This document shows, piece by piece, positions 10,821 through 20,270 of a stretch of DNA of 64,000 bases; position 1 is the first letter of the stretch, and every line of letters starts with the position of its first letter. Where the stretch lies: the NCBI GenBank assembly GCA_963678675.1, contig OY783195.1:15666143-15730142 (forward strand), in the 5' to 3' direction. The notes beneath the pieces were generated by a model. The model was not told the DNA's origin and did not search any database. It saw only the letters and a program-made list of their open reading frames with translations. The position numbers and the translations under genes are program-made. Source of the DNA: Xiphydria camelus (taxonomy: Eukaryota > Arthropoda > Insecta > Hymenoptera > Xiphydriidae).

Positions 10821-12247
10821 CCCGAGTCGAATATTTGAACCTAGAATGTCCTATAATTTCGAATACTTTTTAGGATGTATTAGGACTTAATAGGTCTACG
10901 TAAACGTTATTTTCTATTATGTGCAAAATCCTAAGTGAGCCTAAAAGGTTCTACTTATTGCAGATTTGGGATGGTTTTAGGACTTTTTAGAACTAACGCT
11001 AAAACCGAAAATAACCTACTTTAACCCTCCATTAGGCGGGTGGATTACCATTGTAATCCACGCCCATTTGAATAGCACGTCTAGTAGAATCCACCCGCCT
11101 AACGGAGGGTTAACCGATATTTTATTCCCTTCGGATTCCTCAATATTTCAGATTATTGCATGATAAAAAACTGTATGTGTCAAAAGAATATGCACGTCCA
11201 CTCCAAACTGAATCATATATACGCAGTGACTTTACATCATTCATTATTTATGGAATAATTTGGTACAATTTGCACTGTTTGAAACATCATTATTATATCG
11301 GTTTTGTTATTTTTTAATTGAAAAATGTTGTGAAGACAGTGCATTCACAATATATTTACGAAATGTTTGCACGTTGTTAAAGCTCCATGACTGCACTGAG
11401 TTTAAACACTGGGTCTTCCCGCCGTGAACCACTAACAATAAGTGTGTTTACTGTGTAGCTACGATGTTCTTAGTTTCTGTCACACGAACACACTATGGTG
11501 ATACCACCCCGACTAGAAATTTTCGGCTGATCCTCCCCTGGTCCAGGTAAGGAATGCCTGACTAGTTCCTGACAAGATATGTAATGCAAATCATTACCCT
11601 CTCTCTGGACCCGATCAGGAATTCCTAATGAGGACCAGACATGGTTAACCAGATCAGGTCCAGAGTATTGATTTGATGCCGATTTAAAAATTCTAACAAA
11701 ATTGAAAAAATGAAAACGGTTGAAATGCAAACTAGTTGTACAACTCTTTTTATATGTCATATCCTACGCAAAAGGAAAGATAATAAATAAACGGGAGAAA
11801 AATATAAAATATTTTAAAAGATTAATTAATAAGAAACAAATAATATATTGGAAGTAACCAAATACTTGTAGAACGTTTTCCATTATAATAAACTTTTTTT
11901 TTTCGATACTTATGGCAAGATTGTTTAATTACAAAATAATACACAATTTTTAATCTTTATTTCACTCACTTCTAAATATTAAAGGAGCTCCTTCATTATT
12001 GAAAGCAACTAATTTACCGCGAAGGCTTTTTTAGTCCTACACGGTAGAAATGGCAAAATTCAGTAACAATATTTAGACTTATTTAGTACTACGTAGAACT
12101 TACTAGGATCCACAGAACAAAGTAGGTCAAAAAAGGTTTGCAAGAAGTACCACATAGACCATTTTAAATTACAGAAAATCTTTGTAGACTCAAATAGGTC
12201 AAAATAGTTTTAAGAAGGATGAACTAGAATCAAATATTCGACTCGGG
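10821..12247. mobile_element. 2-bp-TSD DNA element, copy B (CCCGAGTCGAATATTTGA termini)
   Basis: Left end CCCGAGTCGAATATTTGAAC at 10821, inverted right end finishing ACTCGGG at 12247. CA at 10819-10820 and 12248-12249 is the duplication. The empty site is known exactly because it lies inside an RT frame. Short AGGTC/AGGAC motifs recur near both ends, as in copy A at 1581-4143. No transposase. A small TTAA MITE is nested at 11025-11109. The minus frame at 11470-11760 has no recognised domain. Confidence 0.75.
11025..11109. mobile_element. 85-bp TTAA-flanked MITE
   Basis: TTAA (11021-11024) CCCTCCATTAGGCGGGTGGA ... TCCACCCGCCTAACGGAGGG TTAA (11110-11113). Arms pair over about 24 bp. The CCCTCC end resembles the other piggyBac-like ends in this window. 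Confidence 0.75.
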
Positions 12248-12908
12248 CATACTCGGTGTCACTCGGCCTAATGTACCCTTTTTCTAGCAAACTATCCAAA
12301 ACAACACTTAACTTATTTTTTTGATCGTACGATAATCGTCGCGGCGCCGAATGAAACAGTTTATCATCTTTCAATCTTAATTTCAGCTCTTGTTTAACCG
12401 TTGGCTCATCCGGTCTTTCAGGCATCACGTACTCTTCCTTAAACAGTTTCCTGAATTTCATCCTAACCTTTTCGTCGCCCTTTTCGCTTATGTTTAGTCT
12501 ATCGCTTGGTTCGTCTGATTCATCGACTTCAATGTGTAATATCTCGGATATTGCGTCGTTCTCCACCGACTTACGTAACCCTAACTTGAATTTCCGTATC
12601 AAAATATCTCTTCCAAGTAAAGCCGAAACTCTAAACGTATTTTCTGGAACAACGAAAATCGGTAAATCCTCTTCGACTAAATTATACAAAGTAATTCGCG
12701 TCTTTACAGTCCCCAGAATTTTAATCGGCGTTTGATTTACCCCTCTGTATGGCAATGAATTCGAATCAATTGGAAGCATCGACTCTTTATCAACGGACCT
12801 TTCTTTTATCATATTAATAGGACTTCCCATATCTAATTATTGTGTATCTAAATTCAAAATTCTTCGCGTACTCCCATCATTAACTTCAAATATTACTATC
12901 TCACGACA

Positions 12909-13985
12909 TTATTCTTGAGACGCTGGCTCCTCGTAGACGTTGGTCATCTGCGGATGCGGTTTGGTCGATCCCTCAGATTTCTGCTTCTTATTCTTCCAAT
13001 TCTCTGGGCAGTCCTTCACTTGGTGCTCCATTCGGAAATATATGTAACACGCCCCTTTCTCTCTTACTGGTCGCGGACAGTCTTTAGCAATATGATTGGG
13101 CTTGCTGCAATTGTAGCACTTCACTTGGTCTTTCTTGACGCTATCATACTTCTCACTTTTTACTTCACTTTCCTGATTCTTACTGTCTTTATGTTGCTTT
13201 TTTGTTTTGATGCCATTCATCGTACTGATTGACGCACTCGTTCCTCTCGCACCACTCTTTATTTCCGCTTTAAGTGTGATCCTCTTGAACGCCAAAAGCA
13301 AATCTGCCTTTGCCTTAAGCCGTAACATTAATGCTTGATTTCTCAAGCCTCTTTCTGGAATACCTTCAATAATATACTCGATTATTTCCTTCTCATCTTC
13401 CAATGGTACACGATTGGCCAAAATCGTCTTGTCACAAAAATAATCATCGAAAGTTTCATTTGTCTGTCACTTCCTATTCTCGAACTCCTTTTTGCTATTA
13501 TTCAATCTCGTTGGACCGTGATCAAAGAACTTTTCCATGGCCTTCAGTAAGTCTGTCAAACTCATCTCTCGATGCTCTGTCTTTGAGTAGAACTACGACG
13601 CTGCTTTCCCCTTTAATTTCGTAGTCACCAAGAATTGCCCCATCTGTTCATCCAGTCTAAACACACGTACCACATACTGCACTTGCTTTTGCCACTCAAC
13701 AAAATCTGTTCCCTCACTGAAATCTGCCAACGACTCTCCAATTGTCTTTAAACTAGCCTTCAACACGTTGCTACTTACTGTATCAACTGGTCGACCGTTA
13801 CCCAGTTGAACTTCCCGTCTCGTCAACTCTCTTTCCGGTTCTAATAATGTCACCTTTTCACTCAATAATTCGTGTTCTCTCTTCAGTAGTTGCAATTCTC
13901 TCTGTAACTGATTATCGTGCTGATTTCCATTCCGACCATCAACATTTAACTGAGCGAGCATTCCCTGAGTTCGCAGCAGCTCCAC
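12909..13985 (-). pseudogene. gag: Gypsy gag with CCHC zinc knuckles
   Basis: An N-terminal frame (13985-13593) has a long charged coiled-coil stretch, LLKREHELLSEKVTLLE, and then FVEWQKQVQYVVRVFRLDEQ. A frameshift region lies around 13430-13590. The second frame (13421-12909) has EKEIIEYIIEGIPERGLRNQ and two knuckles: CYNCSKPNHIAKDC is intact, and CYIYFRMEHQVKDC has lost its second Cys. It lies directly upstream of the protease/RT on the same strand, so it is the same element. No intact LTR was found on either side. Confidence 0.8.
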
Positions 13986-14189
13986 TTGGTCACGTAAGAA
14001 TTGATTTTACGGCGGCTCACTTTTGCAGTCCCCTCTTCAAAGATCGGACGCCGAGTGACCCTTCTTATCTTTAGTTTTATTTTCGGTAACGCACCTTAGG
14101 TCGGCCTGCGAACAGTGGCAGTGCCGTCACGTTTTAGAGAGCAAGTTCTTTAACGCTCTTTTACGTGGAATAAAGTTTTTTGTTGATAA

Positions 14190-14542
14190 CTTGTATGTTT
14201 CTCGACTTGTAAGAGGTGGGACTGGGCGTTTTTGTAAAGTACCAAGAAATCATTTTTTAGCGAGATCTAGCGCCATTACCGCTTATCAGAAAATTAAAGA
14301 TGACCGGTGCATTTTGTAGGAAATTTTATTTACTTTAATTTGGTATGAAACGCTCATCTTCAACAAACGTACAGTTTTTGAGATATAAGCAAAAAACTGA
14401 AAAAAGTGCTGAAAAATTCAGATTGTTTGCATTTCTGGCTATGAAGCCGACCTCCTACAAAGCAGCAAACTATAAATTCGGATCCAGCGGCCCCAAAAAC
14501 ATAAGAACGTCGAGAAAAAAACTTCCGCAATTTTGTTAAGAA
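14190..14542. repeat. Right arm of the long inverted repeat enclosing a Gypsy
   Basis: Inverted partner of 9826-10180: shared CCGCAATTTTGT end, CTATGAAGCCGACCTCCTAC and CATTTTGTAGGAAATTTTAT. The frame at 14345-14539 is an accidental reading through this arm. Confidence 0.7.
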
Positions 14543-15164
14543 ATCGGAGTTTTAAACACGCATTTACTGGACTACTAGTCAGTTTGAGTCATTGTTTTGT
14601 GAGGGTAGTGTCATTTTGTTGTGTATTTGCCGCTGCGCGCACTACAATGTAAGTATAATTTTATATTTTACAATATAAAATGCAAATGTTTGAGATGTGT
14701 TTAGGTTATACAATGTGACTCACTAACTTGAAATGAATTCAAATAGCACACTCGTCATCTCAAAAGATAATGTTTACGCGTATGTTTTTTATGCATGTAC
14801 CTCCTACAGTTGGAGATAATTTCAGCAAACCTTATATCGTCGTACTCGGGAGAACATGTGTCGTGTTCGAATATGTAAAAATATAGCCTTTCAAAAAAAA
14901 TTAAGTATTCGCATATTTTGAAAACGGCTTAGTGAGTGCAATACAGGGATTCAAAATCTTCCTAAAGATCTACAAGTATTGCTGGAAAAGTATAAAGAGA
15001 ACAATAATTAATCTGTTAGAGATGATGTAAAGCCTGGCATATTATGTGTGGCAAACATAAAAATAATAGAACAAAAATAATAGGTGTCAAAAATGCGACA
15101 GGAATATTTGTAAAGAGCACAGCATTATAACAGTGCAACTGTTAATAGCACGCCCGCCTTCGGG
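14543..15164. other. AT-rich segment of the composite insertion
   Basis: No gene, RNA or clear repeat recognised. Confidence 0.3.
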
Positions 15165-15655
15165 TTAAGCGATATTTGTCAATATCGTGGTGAAAATGTA
15201 ATAGCGTATTTAAATTGAGCCAGAGAATTAACTAGAAGAATTGGAGATGGTCATAGAATAGAAAATCGTAAAGTCGATGAAAATTTTTAAATAGAAGTGA
15301 ACAGATTTATTAAAAAATTTTATTCGCTGTCTTAATCCGGATATTAGATATAATATGGGAAATGTCGAAGATCTTAAAAGTACTGGAAAAGTACTAACAC
15401 GTGTAGAAGAAATTCGAATGAAAAAATCACAAGACTTCGATGACAAAACAACAAACGATCAAATTATTACATGTCAATTATGTAAAAAGGATGGTATCGC
15501 AGCCGATCTTTATCAGTCACATAGGAAAGAAAAAGTCGAAAACGCCATTAAATGTCAATTTTGTAATGAAAAAAATCATACTGCAGATGTTTGTAGATCG
15601 CGATTTCAGAACGTAAATATCGTTCAAACCGAAGTTCAACTTGTCAAATAATATG
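15165..15655 (+). pseudogene. gag: LTR-retrotransposon gag, fragment B
   Basis: Continues fragment A: CQYRGENVIAYLN, then ARELTRRIGDGHRIEN with several in-frame stops, then NVEDLKSTGKVLTRVEEIRM. Zinc knuckles follow: CQLCKKDGIAADLYQSH (degenerate) and CQFCNEKNHTADVC (intact CCHC spacing). Coding is cut at 15655 by the TAA-flanked element. Confidence 0.7.
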
Positions 15656-16144
15656 TAAAGGGCCCCACAGACGATCAACTTGGTTGCCAACTTAGTTGTC
15701 AATTTGCCGTGTTGAAAGGGATGTTGAACGTCTGTAGGCAGGTTGGTGGTTGAAAATTCATGTTGGAGGAATGGTTGAGGTAAGATCGACAACTTTGGAT
15801 ATTTCGTGGATGGAGCCTGATGTTGGCGACCATGTTGTGGCGTCTGTGGGGAAGTTGACAACAAGGTTGTAAATATCAGTTGTGAACTTCGAGTTGTGCT
15901 GCCAAGACCAGAGCCTCTATGTTATTTTGCTTCTACTTTGAAGCTGAAGATGGTAGAAATTTCCGTATATTCCACTTTCAGCTTCAAAGTAGGGGCAAAA
16001 TTTGAACCTCGCTTGAATGCCATAACCCCTACCAGTCAATCCCTGCATATTATTGTTATTATTATTACTTCGGGAATGAAAGTTAGACTAATCGATATAT
16101 TGATTTTTATCAATTAAATAATGATATTTAATTAATTAATAACA

Positions 16145-16597
16145 ATATTAATCAATTAATAGCAACTGTCAAGTTGAACTGTCAAAATATTTATGTGGCC
16201 ACTGGAGATATTCATAGTTGCATAGCAACGAATCCTCACTCATTTTTTATTAATCAAGCTATAGGGGATTAATTTTGTACTTTTTCGCGGGTTAGTATTT
16301 TTAAAGGGACTGTAGTAGTTTATAGAACTGCCGGTAGAAGCCTACTTCAAGTAAGTTTCTAAACCTCAATCAGCAAGCGTAAATATTAGAGGCGACTTTG
16401 AAATTTTTCGCCTGCAAAAGTAAGTTTTTCCTGTAAAGTAAGCTTTATTTGTGAATATTTGCTTTACTATGTTTATAATAGACAAAATTTGTTTTCCAAT
16501 TGAATTATTACCTATTTAGCCATGGCAAGTAGTATTTAGAATCGTTGTATTCCTAACCAAAAATTTTCTGTCTTTGATTCTTTCAAATTTGACATGC
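16145..16597. other. AT-rich interior of the Harbinger-like element
   Basis: No gene recognised. A short inverted repeat (TACTTTGAAGCTGAAG / CTTTCAGCTTCAAAGTA) lies just before it at about 15930-15990. Confidence 0.35.
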
Positions 16598-19482
16598 TGT
16601 TGTACCTCGGACACAGTAGGCATGATGTACCTTGGACCTGTCCAAGGTACATCATAAATATAAGAGAAAATACAAGCTCCGAGCTCTTGGAAAATACCAA
16701 GCTTTGAAAGCAGTTTAAATAACTATAAATGCTTGTAATTCCTCTCCGTGTATAATTTATGCAATTTATAATTCTACGTTGTTCCAGTTATCATTTGGAA
16801 GCTGTTTCGATTGGCTATTTACCAAAAAATATGCCTCGCAGTAAGAAAGGAATGAAGAGAATTCGCCCAAATAAAGAAAAACTGAACAGTGCTATAAAAT
16901 TAATAACAGAAGAAAGATTAACATTATATGGTGCGGTGAAACATACTGGATTATCTAAAACCACACTTAAAAGGCATTTAGAACATTTTATAAAAACTGG
17001 TGAGGAAGATGGTACCCTACAAAAAAATAATGCCGTGAAGAAAGTTTTCAATGGGGAAGAAGACGATATGCTGTTGGAGTACATAAAAAAGGCAGCGCTT
17101 CTGCAGTATGGCCTCACATTAAAAAATGTGCGTGAATTGGCATATAAATTTGCGAAGGTAAATAATAAAAAATATCCTTCCAGCTGGGATAAAAATCAAA
17201 CGGCTGGCGAATATTGGTTACGTCTCTTTTGAGCCAAATTCAAAAATGAGATATCACTTCGAAAACCCGAAGCGACAAGCTTAGCACAATCGACTGCATT
17301 TAATAGAACTAATGTTGAATTAACATTTCAAAATTACAAAGCAGCTTTGTCTAAATGTATTTTTCCCTGCCAGCTGTGAACATATGGAACTGTGACGAGA
17401 CCGGATTATCGACGGTCCATGTTCCACCAAAAATCTTAGCTGTAAAAGGCACGAAGCAAGTTGGAACCATGACAAGCGCCGAAAGGGGCACGAATATTAC
17501 GATGATTGCTGCAATAAACGCTGGAGGTGGTTTTATCCCACCCATGCTTATTTTTCCACGCGTCAATTTCAAAGATTTTATGATAACTGGAGCTCCATGG
17601 GGAACAATTGGTGGTGCAAACCCATCTGGATGGTCGAATGAAACATTATTTACAACATTTTTTAAGCATTTTCTCCAATATGTCAAGCCATCGAAAGATT
17701 TACCTTGCATTTTACTGATGGAGAATCACGAAAGCCACATTTCCATACCTGTGATCCAATTAGCAAAGGATAATGGAGTGATTTTGGTAACTTTCCATCC
17801 TCATACAAGTCACAAGATGCAACCATTGGATAGAACCGTATTTGGTCTGTTTAAAGCCTATTACAATACTGCAATGAACGAGTTTATGACGACTCCTGGA
17901 AATATTGGGAAACCAGCCACTCTACGACATCGCACAGCTAGTAGGCAAAGTTTTTCCTTTAGCTTTTACACCATCTAATATAACTCGAGGGTTTCAAGTT
18001 ACCGGATTTGTTCCTCTGAATGAAAATGTTTTCGAGGATTTTGAATTCCTACCATCTGACGTGATAGATCGCCCTTGTCCGACTACAACTACTGAAGACA
18101 TTGTTCCTCGAGGTAATCCCCAAATCATTGATTTTGTTTCGTTGGCTTCAACACCCCTTTTTCCCCAACGCGCTACGGATAACGAGCCCCAAACAATGCT
18201 TCCAACGTCAACTCCATCATTATTACTCCTTCCATGATTAAACCACACCCGAAAGCTGCTCCAAGAAAGAATACTCGTAAGGGACGAGAAAAGGGTCAAT
18301 CTCGTATATTGACAAATACCCGAGAGAAAACAAAAATTGAGGAAATGAAACAGGCCAAGTTACTGAAAAATAAAAAAGCGGTTTCATCCAAGAAATCAAA
18401 ATATGACTGTAGAAAAGTTGCGGCAGTTAAAAAAAAGTATTGATAAGTTCCGAATCTTCATCGGCAAATTCATCTGATTATTTTCCGTTACAAGAATCTG
18501 ATGATTCTAACAGTCCTTTCGAACTGTCAAAGAAAGGGGTCAATAAATATGAAGACACAAGCAATAATACATCTATATCAGGTACAGCTCGAGCATTGGG
18601 TGGTGATACGCACTATCAAGTAGGGAATTTCGTTATCTTCCTTTATGAAGGGTAATATTTCCCTGGAAAAATCTTAGAAGTAAGTAAAGAAGGGGCACAA
18701 ATAAGTTCCATGCAGAAATCATTGAAGATGTGGAAATGGCCTGAGAGAACTGACTCAATCTTTTATTCTTGGGATGACATCGTACAGAAAATCCGCGCCC
18801 CTAAGAAGTATCATTCTAAGAGAAATATCTACCAGGTTAAGCAAATGGCCAAGTTCTGGAACAACTAGGGAAACGACGTATTTGTAGTTTTCTTTGGGAA
18901 GACTAATTTATTATTTTTTTTAGTTGTGATTCTGATGATTAATGCAAAAAAGTCGTGCAATTTTAGTTAATTTTCGAAAGTCTATTAAATTACGCTAACC
19001 TGCTTTACTTATAATTCATAAGACTTATTAGCTATATGTATTTTTAAATACTCGTTGATCTCTTTGAATATTTACCAAAGGTTACATATTAAATTAACCT
19101 TAATTAATCATTTATCATTACATAATTTAATAAAGAACTGATTCCTTCGACACTAAATATTGTAATGAACGAAACAAATAAACAATTACAATTGCTTTGC
19201 AAGTAAAACATTCAGATACACCCGTTATTACTATGATTAACATTTGGGTCCAAGGTACAACCGCTATAGGTCCGAGGTACATACCCCTGTTGTACCTCGG
19301 ACATAAATCTAAATTTTTCTAAAATGCCTAGAAAATGTAGAAATAATGGCATTTATTTTTCGCAACAAATCTATTTATGTGTCTTAGAGATACTACAAAC
19401 GACTAAGATGCAATTGATAAAGCTATCTATAACATGTAGTGGAAAAAAAATAAATAGTGAAAATAGGTCAGAGGTACAACAG
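16598..19482 (+). mobile_element. pogo/Tigger-like DNA transposon
   Basis: CTGTTGTACCTCGGAC starts at 16598 and its inverse, GAGGTACAACAG, ends at 19482. Variants GTACCTTGGAC / GTCCAAGGTAC recur just inside both ends (16628-16660 and 19249-19312), suggesting repeated transposase sites. A TA duplication is not clear, so the borders may be off by a few bases. Encodes the transposase at 16831-18868. Confidence 0.6.
16831..18868 (+). pseudogene. pogo/Tigger-like DDE_1 transposase pseudogene
   Basis: The N-terminus (MPRSKKGMKR) has a helix-turn-helix around LYGAVKHTGLSKTTLKRHL. A second DNA-binding part contains LTLKNVRELAYKFA and SSWDKNQTAGEYWL. A TGA at 17230 interrupts just before SLRKPEATSLAQ, a hallmark of this family, and a frameshift near 17350 follows. 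The DDE core has IWNCDETGLSTV (first Asp), then LLMENHESHIS where relatives have an Asp in D-N-H (here Glu), then FHPHTSHKMQPLDRTVFG (third acidic position). Frameshifts near 17920 and 18240 lead to a basic tail and a C-terminal piece, YQVGNFVIFLYEG and WDDIVQKIRAP. Inactive. Confidence 0.75.
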
Positions 19483-19636
19483 GTTCCCTACTATAACCAT
19501 CTACTCTACTTCACTCTAGCCGTGAAAGTGATGTTCATAACTTGGTTGCCAACATTTCGTTTCGTCTGTGACAGGAGTTGTCAACCAAGTCGACAACTAA
19601 GTTGACAACCAAGTTTGTCGTCTGTGGGACCCTTAA

Positions 19637-20128
19637 CAGGAAAGGCCACGCAGCAAATTATTGCCAGTTGGAGACGTATATCAATTTTGTGGGAAAGCAA
19701 GTCATATAGGGCAACTGTTCGCAAGAGTATAATAAACAACCAGAACCACAATTCGAATCAAACTGTTAATAACAGAAACTCACCCCAAATAAAATGCACT
19801 TATTGCGGAAAATTTAATCATACTGTAGAAAGATGTTTCTAAAGACAGAGGCAATATGCAACATGTGCAACAAATTCAAGATTCAGGAGACTCCCACAGT
19901 CTTCCATTACAGGGCGCGTCACGGAAGACGAATCTAAATACTCAAACGCACCCAATCAGTACAGTTCAAGAATCTTAAAATTTAATGGCCGCACAACAAC
20001 AATAAATCTCAGTCAAAGAAGTCACGTTCCAACGGTCCGCATGGGCCCTGCTAATCTATGCCTCCTGGTAACGCTAATGCTTGATACAGGAGCCGGTCCA
20101 AATCTTTTGAAGCAAAAAGTTAATAGGT
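19637..20128 (+). pseudogene. LTR-retrotransposon gag fragment C and protease start
   Basis: After the TAA-flanked insertion the coding resumes with a degenerate knuckle YQFCGKASHIGQ in one frame and an intact CTYCGKFNHTVERC (C-x2-C-x4-H-x4-C) in the next. LLVTLMLDTGAGPNLLK near 20060-20115 is a retroviral-type aspartic protease active site with D-T-G kept. Coding then stops at about 20128. No RT, RNase H or integrase follows. Confidence 0.7.
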
Positions 20129-20270
20129 AGTCCTTTATTATCATAGAGCTTTAGAAATGTGACACGGATTTCGCCATTTTCTTCGTCAATCTTGTCAATT
20201 ATGCCTACATATCTATATTCCATATTGTTGGCAAGCAATTTGATTAAGATGACTAATTGTGTAAGATGTA
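20129..20270 (-). pseudogene. Short coding fragment, possibly a transposase C-terminus
   Basis: An uninterrupted 47-codon minus frame reads MEYRYVGIIDKIDEENGEIR and then VTFLKLYDNKG. The pattern Y-V-G-x-I-x-x-I-D-x-x-N-G-x-x-x-V-x-F-L resembles the C-terminal beta-rich tail found on some insect pogo-like transposases. No flanking coding. Weak call. Confidence 0.3.

Larger units (their letters stand above)
10340..12857 (-). pseudogene. pol: Gypsy pol: protease and partial reverse transcriptase, split by a nested insertion
   Basis: Reading on the minus strand: the protease starts near 12850 with LDMGSPINMI, where the catalytic D-T-G has become D-M-G, then VSALLGRDIL. The region ahead of RT includes EYVMPERPDEP and RLSYDQKNKL. 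RT begins LEKGYIRPSDTEYA, is cut by the element at 10821-12247, and resumes PPIVLVNK. It continues through MCIDFRHLN, FSSLDLKDGYYHL, TPLGQYECLRMPFG and the catalytic VVVYMDDILV. It ends about 60 codons after YMDD. RNase H and integrase are absent. Dropping the nested element and one copy of its CA duplication restores the frame, so the insertion is clean and later. Confidence 0.85.
9634..15164. mobile_element. Composite 5.5-kb insertion splitting gag A from gag B
   Basis: The plus-strand gag reading is continuous in sense between 9633 and 15165 if this segment is removed. Outer ends are CGCTAAGGTTGGCGCGCC and a loosely inverted GGCGTGCT/CGCCTTCGGGTTAAGCG, with TTAA next to both ends. Inside are a pair of long inverted arms (9826-10180 and 14190-14542) that enclose a minus-strand Gypsy. 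The type of the outermost element is unclear. Confidence 0.45.
15659..19633. mobile_element. PIF/Harbinger-like element with nested pogo transposon
   Basis: The termini AGGGCCCCACAGACG and CGTCTGTGGGACCCT are inverted. Subterminal AACTTGGTTGNCAACTTAGTTG is also inverted (about 15679 and 19585). TAA at 15656-15658 and 19634-19636 is the target duplication, as for PIF/Harbinger. It has no transposase of its own. Repeated CAACTT/AAGTTG motifs near both ends could be binding sites. Confidence 0.7.
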
